DNA from: Protaetiibacter sp. | Lineage (GTDB): Bacteria > Actinomycetota > Actinomycetes > Actinomycetales > Microbacteriaceae | Direction: 5' to 3' | Assembly: GCA_030150265.1 (NCBI GenBank) | Contig: JASLGG010000050.1 | Span: 1-50,360 of the forward strand | DNA: 50,360 bases | Shown: positions 38,710 to 47,536 of the stretch, piece after piece | Numbering within the stretch: the stretch's first letter is position 1 | Layout: every line of letters begins with the position of its first letter | Position numbers and translations under genes: made by a program | The notes under the pieces: model-generated | What the model was told of the DNA's origin: nothing | The model's database searches: none | The model's input: the letters and a program-made list of their open reading frames with translations, nothing else

Positions 38710-39828
38710 ATGCCACGGCCGCGCACCACGGACCTCGGCCTCGCCGTCGGGACGCTCCCCCGCGGCCCCTGGAACGCCATCACGGATGTGGCGGGGGTCG
38801 AGGTCGGCCACGCGACGCTCGTGAGCGGCACGGGGCCGCTGCAGATCGGCGGCGGCCCCGTGCGCACGGGCGTGACGGTCATCCGCCCGCATCCCGGCGA
38901 CCCGATGGCCGAGCCGCTGTTCGCGGGCGTCCACCGCCTCAACGGCAACGGCGAGATCACCGGGGCGCAGTGGATCGAGGAGTCGGGCCTGCTCACGAGC
39001 GAGATCGCGCTCACCAACACCCACTCGCTCGGGGCGGTGCGCGACGCGCTCGTCGCGGAGGCCGCGCACGCCCGGGGCTCGCGCGGCGACGAGTGGTACC
39101 TGCCGGTCGTCGCCGAGACCTGGGACGGCATCCTCAACGACATCGTCGGCCAGCACGTGAGCGCACGCGATGTCCGGCGCGCGCTCGACGACGCCCGCAG
39201 CGGCCCCGTGGCCGAGGGCAACGTGGGCGGCGGCACGGGGATGATCTGCCACGGCTTCAAGGGCGGCATCGGCACGAGCTCGCGGATCGTCGAGATCGCC
39301 GGCGCCGTCTACACGGTCGGCGTGCTGCTGCAGGCCAACCACGGACGCCGCGAGCGGCTGACGATCGACGGCGTGCCGGTCGGCCGCCTCGTGCCGCACG
39401 AGGAGGTGCCGGTTCCGAGCCTCGACGTGCCCGGCGGCGCCGGATCGGTGGTCGGCATCGTCGCGACCGACGCGCCCCTGCTCCCCCACCAGTGCCGGCG
39501 CCTCGCGCAGCGCGTGGGCCTCGGGCTCGCGCGGGCCGGGGCCGCGGGCGAGAACTCGAGCGGCGACCTGTTCCTCGCCTTCAGCACCGCGAACCGCGGC
39601 GCGATCCCCCCCGACCACAACCGCGCGGACGCCGCGCCCCGCTACGCGGTGACCGCTCTCGGCGGGCCCGAGACGGGGGCCCTCTTCGACGCCGTGATCG
39701 ACGCGAGCGAGGAGGCCGTCGTCGGCGCTCTGCTCGCCGCGGAGACGATGGACGGTCGCGACGGCCACGTCGCGCACGCGCTCACCGCCGAGCGGCTCAC
39801 CCGCGCACTGGCGCAGTACGCGCGCTGA
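38710..39828 (+). CDS. P1-family Ntn hydrolase (DmpA/BapA-like peptidase)
   Basis: 372 residues. Family P1 includes DmpA L-aminopeptidase/D-esterase, beta-peptidyl aminopeptidase BapA and nylon oligomer hydrolase NylC, which self-cleave to expose a Ser or Thr nucleophile. Visible are NAITDVAGVEVGHATL, VRTGVTVIRPHP, GEITGAQWIEESG, and VGGGTGMICHGFKGGIGTSSR. ENSSGD with Asn282-Ser283 is the likely self-cleavage site. The frame is intact. Convergent with the importer operon, with one base between stop codons. Expected to cut an amide in the pathway (inference). Confidence 0.88.
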   Translation: MPRPRTTDLGLAVGTLPRGPWNAITDVAGVEVGHATLVSGTGPLQIGGGPVRTGVTVIRPHPGDPMAEPLFAGVHRLNGNGEITGAQWIEESGLLTSEIALTNTHSLGAVRDALVAEAAHARGSRGDEWYLPVVAETWDGILNDIVGQHVSARDVRRALDDARSGPVAEGNVGGGTGMICHGFKGGIGTSSRIVEIAGAVYTVGVLLQANHGRRERLTIDGVPVGRLVPHEEVPVPSLDVPGGAGSVVGIVATDAPLLPHQCRRLAQRVGLGLARAGAAGENSSGDLFLAFSTANRGAIPPDHNRADAAPRYAVTALGGPETGALFDAVIDASEEAVVGALLAAETMDGRDGHVAHALTAERLTRALAQYAR

Positions 39829-39829
39829 G

Positions 39830-40750
39830 CTACTGCGTCGGTCGCAGCATCCGCCGCTGCACCGGGTCGATGCCGCGCCGCGCCGTCCAGGACGCCGCCG
39901 CCAGCACCACGAGCGCGAGCAGGTAGGGCACCATCTGCACGAGGGCCTGCGGGATGCCGTTCGACACGAGCTGCACCCGCAGCCCCACCGCCTCCACGAC
40001 CGCGAAGAGCAGACAGCCGAGCACGGTGGACAGCACCGTGGCGCCGATCATCGCCGCGACGATCGCCGTGAAGCCCCGCCCGTTCGTCATCCCGACGGAG
40101 AAGCTCGTCGCGGGCCCGAGCGCGAGCTGCGCCCCGCCGAGGCCGCACAGCACGCCGCTCGACGCCGCCACGACGACCCGGGTCCGGGCGACGCTGATGC
40201 CCGCACCCCCGACCGACTCCACGCTCTCGCCGAGCGCCCGGATCGCGAGACCGGTGCGCGTGCGGCGCAGCGCCCACGCGAGGAGCCCGATCGCCACCGG
40301 CGCGAGCAGCACGAGGGGCGTCTGCCCGCCCAGCAGCCCGTCGACCGGCGGGATGCCGGTCAGCTCGCGCGGGAGGCGCGGCAGGCGGCCGTCGGAGACG
40401 ACGATCGAGCTGCTGCCGCCCGAGAGCTGCCGCGTGAGGATCGCGGTGATGCCCGCGGCGAAGAGGTTGGCGGCGATGCCCGCGACGATCGCGTCGACGC
40501 GCAGCACGTAGCTCAGGAACGACACCAGCCCGCCGAGCAGCACCGCGCAGGCGCAGGCGCCGAGCACCGCGAGCAGCGGATCGCCCGTCGCCTTGGCGAC
40601 CAGCACGCCGCCGAACGCGGCCACGAGCACCTGCCCCTCGATCGCGATGTTGAAGAAGCCCGAGCGGAAGCAGACGAGCGCGCCGAGCGCCGCGAAGGCG
40701 AGCGGGGCGAAGGTGGTCAGCGCCGAGGCGAAGAACTGCACGTCGATCAC
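39830..40750 (-). CDS. BMP-type ABC transporter permease 2
   Basis: 306 residues, hydrophobic throughout, YufQ/NupQ-type partner permease of nucleoside importers. LAFAALGALVCFRSGFFNIAIEGQ is the N-terminal block, with RSGFFNIAIEGQ typical of this permease class. It starts GTG in a GTGA overlap with the first permease, so the two are co-translated. Last gene of the importer unit. Its stop lies one base from that of the P1-family gene. Confidence 0.9.
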   Translation of the reverse strand: MIDVQFFASALTTFAPLAFAALGALVCFRSGFFNIAIEGQVLVAAFGGVLVAKATGDPLLAVLGACACAVLLGGLVSFLSYVLRVDAIVAGIAANLFAAGITAILTRQLSGGSSSIVVSDGRLPRLPRELTGIPPVDGLLGGQTPLVLLAPVAIGLLAWALRRTRTGLAIRALGESVESVGGAGISVARTRVVVAASSGVLCGLGGAQLALGPATSFSVGMTNGRGFTAIVAAMIGATVLSTVLGCLLFAVVEAVGLRVQLVSNGIPQALVQMVPYLLALVVLAAASWTARRGIDPVQRRMLRPTQ

Positions 40751-41838
40751 GGGACCGTCTCTCCGATCTGCCGCCGCGCGGCGCGCGCCCCCGGCGGGCG
40801 GGGCCGCTTGCGGAGCCCGCCGTCCTGACGGATCCGGATGAGCAGCGGGATGCTGGTGGTGACGATGATGAGCGAGATCATCACGTCGACGAGCTCGGCG
40901 GGCACGCCGAGGGTGATCTGGGCGACCTCGCCCGCCTGACGCAGCAGCGCGAACAACGCGGCCGCGAAGGCGAGCCCGCCGATCGAGAGCCCCGCGACGA
41001 GCGAGACGGCGATCCCGTCGAAGCCGAGGCCGGGGTTGAAGCCCTTGGCGAGGCGGTGCTGCACGCCGAGCACCTCGCAGGCGCCCACGAGCCCCGCGAT
41101 CCCGCCGCTCGCGAGCATCGCGCGGAAGAACACCGCGGTGTTCGGGATGCCCGCGAAGAAGGCGAATCGCGGGGAGGCCCCGAAGATCCGCGACTCGAAG
41201 CCCCAGCTCGTCCACGCGTAGTAGACCCCCGCCGCGACCAGCACCCCGAGCGCGATGAACACGGCGGCGCTCGCGAGCGATCCGTCGCCGAGGGGAGGCA
41301 GCCAGAGCGAGGAGCCGAGCGGCGCGCTCGACTCGGTGTTGCCTCCGGCGCTCGACGCCGCGAGCGGGCCGTCGACCAGCCAGACCACGAGGAGCGTGCA
41401 CAGCGGGTTCATGACCAGCGTCGAGATGACCTCGGGCGTGCCGAACCAGAAGCGCATGAGGCCCGCGACCCCGGCGACCGCCGCGCCCGCCACGACGCCC
41501 GCGAGGGCCGCGAGCAGCACGACGAGGGGTGCCGGGAGCGTGCCGCCGAGGCCGAGCGCGACGGCCGTGCTCGCGGCGCCGCCAACGAAGATCTGGCCGT
41601 CGAGGCCGAGGTTGAGGGCGCCGTCGCGGAAGGCGATCACGCCGGCGACCCCGGCGAGCAGCAGAGGCGCGAACCAGCGGAGGGTCGAGTCGAGGCCCGG
41701 CCCGAGGCCGCCGCCGATCGCGCGGAGGAACCCGGCGACGTCGGAGCCGGACGCCCACATGACGAGCGCCGAGAGCGCGAGCCCCGCGAGGACCGCGACG
41801 AGCCGCCAGGCGAGGCGCGCGACGCGTTCAGCCCTCAT
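40747..41838 (-). CDS. BMP-type ABC transporter permease 1
   Basis: 363 residues, about eight hydrophobic segments, YufP-like. The block VIAFRDGALNLGLDGQIF matches the GxxNLGxxGQ signature shared with the second permease, and FWFGTPEVISTLVMN follows. ATG within an 11-base overlap of the ATPase gene. The C-terminus is basic and Pro-rich. Forms the channel with the 39830 permease. Substrate class nucleosides or similar, by family resemblance. Confidence 0.9.
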   Translation of the reverse strand: MRAERVARLAWRLVAVLAGLALSALVMWASGSDVAGFLRAIGGGLGPGLDSTLRWFAPLLLAGVAGVIAFRDGALNLGLDGQIFVGGAASTAVALGLGGTLPAPLVVLLAALAGVVAGAAVAGVAGLMRFWFGTPEVISTLVMNPLCTLLVVWLVDGPLAASSAGGNTESSAPLGSSLWLPPLGDGSLASAAVFIALGVLVAAGVYYAWTSWGFESRIFGASPRFAFFAGIPNTAVFFRAMLASGGIAGLVGACEVLGVQHRLAKGFNPGLGFDGIAVSLVAGLSIGGLAFAAALFALLRQAGEVAQITLGVPAELVDVMISLIIVTTSIPLLIRIRQDGGLRKRPRPPGARAARRQIGETVP

Positions 41839-43363
41839 CGCCCGCCGCCTCCCCGGCGCGTGCGCCGGTCATGTACTCGCCGATCTCGGCGATGCCGGTG
41901 GCCCGCGGGTCGAGCTCGGCGACCACGCGCCCGCGGAACATCACGAGCAGGCGGTCGCTCACCCGCAGCAGCTCGTCGAGCTCGCTCGAGAGCAGGAGGA
42001 TCGCGGCGCCCCGCTCGCGGAGCGCGAGCAGGTGGCGGTGGATCCTGTCGATCGCGAGCAGGTCGACGCCGCGCGTCGGATGCGCGACCACGAGGAGCGC
42101 GGGCACGTCGCGCGTCTCCCGCGCCACCACGAGCTTCTGCATGTTGCCGCCGGAGAGGCGGCCGATCGGGCCCGTGGGGCTCGCGCCGCGCACGTCGAAG
42201 CGCTCGATCGCGGCGGCGGCCTGGGCGCGCATCCGGCGTCCGCCGAGCAGCGGTCCGCGCGCGAGCGCCCGGTAGTTCGTCGCCGCGAGGTTGTCGGCCA
42301 CCGGCAGCCCCGCCGCGGTGCCCATCGCGAGGCGGTCGGCGGGCACGTGCGCGAGCCCGGCGGCGCGGAGCCGGCGCGGACTCCAGCCGGTGACGTCGTC
42401 GCCGCGCAGCCGGATGCGGCCCGCGGTCACCTGCCGGAGGCCCGTGATCGCCTCGACGAGCTCGTCCTGGCCGTTCCCCTCGATCGCCGCGATCCCGACG
42501 ACCTCGCCGGCACGCACCTCGAGGGCGGCTCCCTCGAGCGTGACCGCCCCGACGTCGTTGCGGGCGGCGAGCCCCTCGACGCTCAGCACCACCTCCCCGC
42601 CGCACGGCTCGCGCTCGGGGAGCTCGGCCACGTCCTCGCCCGTCATCAGGCGGGCGATCTCGGCCGGCGTGCTCGCCGCGGCCCGCAGCCGTCCCGCGAG
42701 CGCGCCGCGGCGCAGCACGGTGACGTCGTCGCAGGCGTCGATCACCTCGCGGAGCTTGTGCGAGACGAACACCACGGTGGTGCCGGATGCCGCGAGCGTG
42801 CGGACGGTGCGGATCAGCTCCTCGATCTCGCGCGGCGCGAGCACCGCGGTGGGCTCGTCGAGCACGAGCACCTCGGCGCCCGCCTGGAGCGCCTTGACGA
42901 TCTCGACCCGCTGCCGGACGCCGACCGAGAGCCGCCCGATGCGGGCGCGGTCCTCGAAGGAGAACCCGAGCGAGTCGGCGACGGCGTGCGCGTTGCGGGA
43001 GATCGCGCGCAGGTCGAGGGGGCGCACGCCCCGCCCGCGCCTGGCGCTCGCGAGCGCCAGGTTCTCGAGCACGGTCATCGAGTCGGCCTGGGCGAAGTGC
43101 TGATGCACCATGCCGACCCCCGCCGCGCGCGCCGCCGGGGTGGAGCCGAGGCGGAGGGGCGCGCCGTTGACCACGACGCGCCCCTCATCGGGCCTCACGA
43201 GCCCGTAGAGCACCTTCATGAGGGTCGACTTGCCGGCGCCGTTCTCGCCGACGAGGCCGTGCACGGTTCCACGCGGGATCTCGAAGCCGACGCCGTCGAG
43301 CGCGCGGACCTCGCCGAACGACTTCACGACGCCCTCGAACGCGACCGCGGCTCCCTGCGCCAT
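41828..43363 (-). CDS. BMP-type ABC importer ATPase, two NBDs
   Basis: 511 residues, two fused nucleotide-binding domains as in RbsA and the nucleoside importers. First NBD: Walker A GENGAGKST, MVHQHFAQADSMTV, LSVGVRQRVEI, VLVLDEPTAVL. Second NBD: GIAAIEGNGQDELVEA without the Walker A Lys, LSGGNMQKLVV, then VVAHPTRGVDLLA. The single catalytic site is normal for this class. Between the lipoprotein gene (43391) and the permeases. It should be read as the energy unit for both permeases. Confidence 0.93.
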   Translation of the reverse strand: MAQGAAVAFEGVVKSFGEVRALDGVGFEIPRGTVHGLVGENGAGKSTLMKVLYGLVRPDEGRVVVNGAPLRLGSTPAARAAGVGMVHQHFAQADSMTVLENLALASARRGRGVRPLDLRAISRNAHAVADSLGFSFEDRARIGRLSVGVRQRVEIVKALQAGAEVLVLDEPTAVLAPREIEELIRTVRTLAASGTTVVFVSHKLREVIDACDDVTVLRRGALAGRLRAAASTPAEIARLMTGEDVAELPEREPCGGEVVLSVEGLAARNDVGAVTLEGAALEVRAGEVVGIAAIEGNGQDELVEAITGLRQVTAGRIRLRGDDVTGWSPRRLRAAGLAHVPADRLAMGTAAGLPVADNLAATNYRALARGPLLGGRRMRAQAAAAIERFDVRGASPTGPIGRLSGGNMQKLVVARETRDVPALLVVAHPTRGVDLLAIDRIHRHLLALRERGAAILLLSSELDELLRVSDRLLVMFRGRVVAELDPRATGIAEIGEYMTGARAGEAAGDEG

Positions 43364-43390
43364 CCGTGCTCCCGGTGCCCGCTCGTGCGA

Positions 43391-44422
43391 TCAGCCGTTG
43401 GCGGGCTCGTCGGCGACGACGGCGACCGTCACGGCGCCGCTCTGGATGTCGGCCCACGCCTTCGTCACGGCGTCGATCGCGGCCTGGCCGCGATCCGACC
43501 CGGACGCCTTCGCCCAGGCGGTGACCTCCGCGATGATCTGCTCGGCACCCTTCTGGGAGAGCGGGAACACCGTGTGCTCGCCCCCCGCGAAGTCGCCGGC
43601 GCAGGCGTTCGCGAGCGGCTCGCCGAAGGTCAGCGGCATCGTCGCGACCACGGTCGCCGGGCTCTCGGTCGGCGCGTTGCCGATCACCAGCGCGCCCGAC
43701 TCGGAGGCCTTGTCGATGACGCCGATGTTCGACTGGTCGGCCATCGCGATGATCACGTCGACCCCGCTGTTGATGAGCGCCGCGGCGTTCTCGCTGCCCT
43801 TGGCCGGGTCGGTGTAGCTGTTGGTGTACGTGATCGTGAGCGCGGCGCCCGGGTCAGTCGCCTTGGCGCCGGCGATCGCCCCGTTGATGACGGTGTTGCT
43901 GCTCGGGTCGGGCATGCCGTTGATGACGCCGATCCTGCCGCTGCCGCTCAGCGTCGCCGCCGCGACACCCCAGAGGTAGCCGGTCTGCTCGTAGGAGAAC
44001 GAGCTCGAGGCGACGTTCGCGTGGGTGTCGCCGTCGGTGTTGCTGAACTGGTAGATCGCCACGAACTTCGTGTCGGGGAACTTGTCGGCCACCGCGAGGG
44101 TCGCGTCGCTCATCGGCGGGAAGGTCGTCGCGATGATGTCGTAGCCCTCGCGCGCGGCGGTCGACAGCGTCGACTCGAACTTGTTGACGTCCGACACCAC
44201 GATGGAGCGGGCGTCCCAGCCCGCGGCCGTGCAGGCGTCGAGCCCGTCGGCGACGATCTCGCCCGCGGCGGTGCCGGGGTCGACCGGCTGGTTGGAGACG
44301 AGCAGCACCTTGCGGGCGGCGGTCGTGCCGTCGCCTCCGGTGCCGGGGGTGGTCGAGCATCCGCTGACCAGGACCAGGGCGGCCATGATCGTCGCGCTCG
44401 CCGCAACGGTCTTCGATCGCAT
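43391..44422 (-). CDS. BMP-family substrate-binding lipoprotein
   Basis: 343 residues. The signal peptide ends LVLVSGC, a lipobox. The core is BMP family: REGYDIIATTFPPMSDATLAVADKFPDTKFVAIYQF, SYEQTGYLWGVAAATLSGSGRIGVI, and GSENAAALINSGVDVIIAMADQ. BMP proteins studied so far bind nucleosides or autoinducer-2-like sugars. First gene of the importer unit (lipoprotein, ATPase, two permeases). AAGGAG before the ATG. A LacI-type operator lies 62 bases upstream. Confidence 0.92.
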   Translation of the reverse strand: MRSKTVAASATIMAALVLVSGCSTTPGTGGDGTTAARKVLLVSNQPVDPGTAAGEIVADGLDACTAAGWDARSIVVSDVNKFESTLSTAAREGYDIIATTFPPMSDATLAVADKFPDTKFVAIYQFSNTDGDTHANVASSSFSYEQTGYLWGVAAATLSGSGRIGVINGMPDPSSNTVINGAIAGAKATDPGAALTITYTNSYTDPAKGSENAAALINSGVDVIIAMADQSNIGVIDKASESGALVIGNAPTESPATVVATMPLTFGEPLANACAGDFAGGEHTVFPLSQKGAEQIIAEVTAWAKASGSDRGQAAIDAVTKAWADIQSGAVTVAVVADEPANG

Positions 44423-44483
44423 CGCGAACTCCTTCAGTGCCTCGTTCGGCGGTGCCGCTCCGTTGCGACGCCGCTCACGCTAG

Positions 44484-44494
44484 AAAAGCGTTTT
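44484..44494 (-). promoter_or_regulatory. LacI-type operator, BMP importer operon
   Basis: AAAAGCGTTTT (plus strand) within GAAAAGCGTTTTCGC. Four bases after the -10, the same geometry as at 37100. Confidence 0.8.
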
Positions 44495-44498
44495 CGCA

Positions 44499-44504
44499 AC
44501 TGTA
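44499..44504 (-). promoter_or_regulatory. -10 box of the BMP importer operon
   Basis: TACAGT on the minus strand, 76 bases before the lipoprotein ATG, four bases from the operator. Confidence 0.5.
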
Positions 44505-44599
44505 CGGCCTCCGCGGGGTCAGCGCTAGAGGCAAGCTGCGACGATGCGCGGCACAGTCTCGGGAAGCCGGTCCCGGGTGGTGCAAGAACGCTTACGCGG

Positions 44600-45547
44600 T
44601 CAGCGGCGCCCGGTGCGCTCCGCGACGAAGCGGCGGAGCTCGGCCGCGACCGCCCCCTCCTCCGGCGCCGCCCCGAAACCCGCGTGCGGGCGCGCGTCGA
44701 TCACGTGCAGCTCGGCGTCCACACCGGCGTCGCGTAGCGCGCGATGCATGCGCACCGTGTTGGACAGGAACAGGTCGCGCGTGCCCGCCACCAGGATCGT
44801 CGGGGGGAAGCCGCCGAGCACGCCGAACAGCGGCGACAGGAGCGGATCGTGCAGCTCGCGACCCGCCGCGTAGAGGAGGTTCACCTCGCGCAGGCTCTGC
44901 AGCCCGACGCTCACGTGCGCGAGGGTCGCGAAGGTGTCGCCCGACTCCGTCAGGTCGACCTCGGGCGTCTGCAGCACGAGACCCGCCGGCATCGGCAGCC
45001 CCTCGGCCTCGAGCCTCAGCAGCAGCGCGGCGGCGAGACCGCCGCCCGCGGAGGTGCCGCTCACCACGATGCGGTCCGGGCCGCGACGCTCGAGCAGTGC
45101 GCGGTAGACCGCGACCAGGTCGTCGAGCGCCGCGGGGAAGGGGTGCCGGGGCGGCATCCGGTAGTCGGGCGCCCAGTGGACCGCACCCGTCGCCGCCGCG
45201 TCCGGCTCGCACATGACCCCCGCGAGCGCGCCGCCGCCGAAGATCAGCGCACCCCCGTGGACGTCGAGCACGATCGGGCCGTCGGCGTCGGCCTCGTGGG
45301 GAGTGAGCACGTACGTGGGTACGCCGCCCATCGCGTCGAGCACCGAGGTCACGGGGAACGCACCGAGCGCCCGCTGGCGCGCCATGATGTCCGCGTCGAC
45401 GTCGCGCACCAGCGCGAGCCAGCCGTCGACGTCATCGGGCGCCGGGAAGGCGTCGCGCACGATCGGCTGCTCGATCGCGGCGCGCGCCGCGGCGCTCAGG
45501 TGGGCGGGCGCGGGCAGCGGCAGGAACGGCTCGGGCAGCACGGTCAT
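44600..45547 (-). CDS. Alpha/beta hydrolase (HSL-type esterase)
   Basis: 315 residues from the ATG at 45547. Hormone-sensitive-lipase group of esterases: oxyanion block VLDVHGGALIFGGG, nucleophile GTSAGGG, acid GTRDLF, His in ARPHAGF. The GAAGGAG touches this ATG directly, so the GTG six bases on (45541) may be the true start; GTG at 45577 is another option. A TATCGT -10 candidate lies before it. Not obviously part of the LacI locus, as its own start is not operator-linked. Substrate unknown. Confidence 0.85.
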   Translation of the reverse strand: MTVLPEPFLPLPAPAHLSAAARAAIEQPIVRDAFPAPDDVDGWLALVRDVDADIMARQRALGAFPVTSVLDAMGGVPTYVLTPHEADADGPIVLDVHGGALIFGGGALAGVMCEPDAAATGAVHWAPDYRMPPRHPFPAALDDLVAVYRALLERRGPDRIVVSGTSAGGGLAAALLLRLEAEGLPMPAGLVLQTPEVDLTESGDTFATLAHVSVGLQSLREVNLLYAAGRELHDPLLSPLFGVLGGFPPTILVAGTRDLFLSNTVRMHRALRDAGVDAELHVIDARPHAGFGAAPEEGAVAAELRRFVAERTGRR

Positions 45548-45599
45548 CTCCTTCGACGTCGGAGACGATACCGGCACCGCCCGGGCCGCGCCCGGCGCG

Positions 45600-46826
45600 T
45601 CACACCCGGATCGCGTCGATCACCTTCACCCGCACCGCGATGAGCGCCGGCAGGAGGCCCGCGAGCGCGCCCACCACGGTCGCCGAGCCGAGCCCGATCA
45701 CGACGGCCTCCCACGGGAACGCGGGGGTGTCCTGGGCGCCCTGCAGCAGGTACTCGCGCACGATGTCGAGCCGGCTGATGAGCACCGCCGCGAGCACGCC
45801 GACGCCTCCCGCCACGAAGGTCGCGACGACCGACTCCATCATCACGGCGAAGAACACCCGGCCCCCGGTCGCCCCGAAGCTGCGGCGGATGCCGATCTCG
45901 CGGATGCGGTAGCGCACCGTCACGAGCGAGATCGTCAGCAGCCCGAGCGCGCCGAGCAGGAGGATGAGCCCCGCCACTCCCCCGACCATGATCTTCAGCG
46001 GCAGCAGCGGGTCGTAGTCGCCGCCCCACGCGAGGTAGTCGTTGCGGTTGACGCTGGTCTCCCAGCCCTTGCCGAGGGTGCCCGAGATGTCCGCCTGGAG
46101 CAGACGGCTGAGCTCGTCGGAGATCGCCGGCGGCACCCACGCCTCGTACGTCGGCGGGCCGAACATCTGCATCTCCTGGGGCGTCATCCGCGAGGCGTAG
46201 TCGTCCCACAGCACGTACATCGACATGTACTGGTCCCACTCGGCGGACGGCGTGACCCCGATGATCACCCCGGTCGCGGGGATCGAGCCCGGGAGCGCGA
46301 TCGTCGGATGCGAGGAGAGCGGCGGCGAGCCGAGGCTCTTCCACATGAACTCGTTGACGATGACGGCGGGCGCGAGCCGCTGCCGGTCGCGCTCGGTGAA
46401 CCAGGAGCCCTGGGCGAGTTGCACGCGGTGCATCGTCCCGTAGGCGGGGTCGACGGCCTGGATCTGCACGTCGGTGACGCCGGTCGGCAGCTGGACACGC
46501 CAGTTGTTGTACGCCATCCGCGAGGTGTAGGTGATCTGGTAGCGCTCCGTCGCCGCGAGGAACGCGTCCTGGAGGGCGATGGGGTCGGGGCTCTGCCCCG
46601 TGAGCGGGTTGTAGACCGACACGCTGAGCATCGCCGGGCGCCCGCTCTGGCGCTCGAAGGTCTCGGTCTGCGACTGCTGCACCATCGCCCCGAGCGCCGC
46701 GACGAGGGTGAGGGCGGCGATCGCGATGCCGACGCCGATCAGGCTCAGCAGCACCCGCATCCGGTGGATGCGCAGCTCGGACGACGCCTCGACGAGCGCG
46801 CCGACGAATCCGGTGACGACCCTCAT
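45600..46826 (-). CDS. MacB/FtsX-type ABC transporter permease
   Basis: 408 residues. One N-terminal helix (RVLLSLIGVGIAIAALTLVAALGAMVQ), a large extracellular domain, then three C-terminal helices; the coupling block IREIGIRRSFGATGGRVFF is typical. ATG in an ATGA overlap with the ATPase stop. Third gene of the adaptor-ATPase-permease operon, the same architecture as 12046-14727. Exported substrate unknown. Confidence 0.9.
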   Translation of the reverse strand: MRVVTGFVGALVEASSELRIHRMRVLLSLIGVGIAIAALTLVAALGAMVQQSQTETFERQSGRPAMLSVSVYNPLTGQSPDPIALQDAFLAATERYQITYTSRMAYNNWRVQLPTGVTDVQIQAVDPAYGTMHRVQLAQGSWFTERDRQRLAPAVIVNEFMWKSLGSPPLSSHPTIALPGSIPATGVIIGVTPSAEWDQYMSMYVLWDDYASRMTPQEMQMFGPPTYEAWVPPAISDELSRLLQADISGTLGKGWETSVNRNDYLAWGGDYDPLLPLKIMVGGVAGLILLLGALGLLTISLVTVRYRIREIGIRRSFGATGGRVFFAVMMESVVATFVAGGVGVLAAVLISRLDIVREYLLQGAQDTPAFPWEAVVIGLGSATVVGALAGLLPALIAVRVKVIDAIRV

Positions 46827-47536
46827 GCCGGCACCCCCACGGGCGCGGGCGCGACCACGGCCGGGCTCAGCACGCCCTGGTCGAGGCGGTAGTGGCGACG
46901 GGCGAGGGCTGCCACGTTCGGGTCGTGGGTGATCGTGATGAGCGCGGCGCCGGTCTGCTCGGCGATCTCGTCGAGCAGCGCCATCACGCGGCCGCCGGTC
47001 TCGACGTCGAGCGCGCCGGTCGGCTCGTCGGCGAGGATGAGGCGCGGGCCGCGCACGAGGGCGCGCGCGATCGCGACGCGCTGCTGCTCACCGCCCGACA
47101 GCTGGGTCGGCATCGAGTACAGCCGGTCGCCGAGGCCCACGCGCTCGAGCATCTCGGCGGCGAGCCGCTCCCGGCGCCAGAAGCCGCGGTCGTGCGCGTA
47201 GAGCAGCGGCGTGGCCACGTTCTCGAGCGCCGTGCGCCCCGGAAGCAGGTTGAACTGCTGGAAGATGAAGCCGATGTCGCGCCCGCGGCGGCGGTCGCGC
47301 GCGGCGCCCCGCAGCTTCTCGAGCGGCACCTCGTCGAAGAACAGCCGACCGGAGGTCGGGGCGTCGAGCAGGCCGAGCAGGTTCAGCAGGGTCGACTTGC
47401 CGCTGCCCGAGCGGCCGACGATCGAGACGTGGTCCCCGACCTCGACCTCGAGGTCGATCGACCTCAGGATCTCGAGCGTCGAGAGGTCGGGCAGCTGCAC
47501 GCTCCGCGCGACGCCCTCGAGACGCAGGAGCGTCAT
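46823..47536 (-). CDS. MacB/LolD-type ABC transporter ATP-binding protein
   Basis: 237 residues. Walker A GRSGSGKST, Q-loop FIFQQFNLLPGRT, signature LSGGEQQR, Walker B LILADEPTGALD, ITITHD. Begins in an ATGA overlap with the adaptor stop and ends in one with the permease start, so all three genes are coupled. It is closely similar in motif spacing to the island ATPase at 12851. Confidence 0.93.
   Translation of the reverse strand: MTLLRLEGVARSVQLPDLSTLEILRSIDLEVEVGDHVSIVGRSGSGKSTLLNLLGLLDAPTSGRLFFDEVPLEKLRGAARDRRRGRDIGFIFQQFNLLPGRTALENVATPLLYAHDRGFWRRERLAAEMLERVGLGDRLYSMPTQLSGGEQQRVAIARALVRGPRLILADEPTGALDVETGGRVMALLDEIAEQTGAALITITHDPNVAALARRHYRLDQGVLSPAVVAPAPVGVPA

Noticed and set aside
41255..44737. 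An 1160-codon plus-strand open frame opposite the BMP importer
   Set aside because: It runs across four real minus-strand genes and their intergenic regions and has low-complexity composition.
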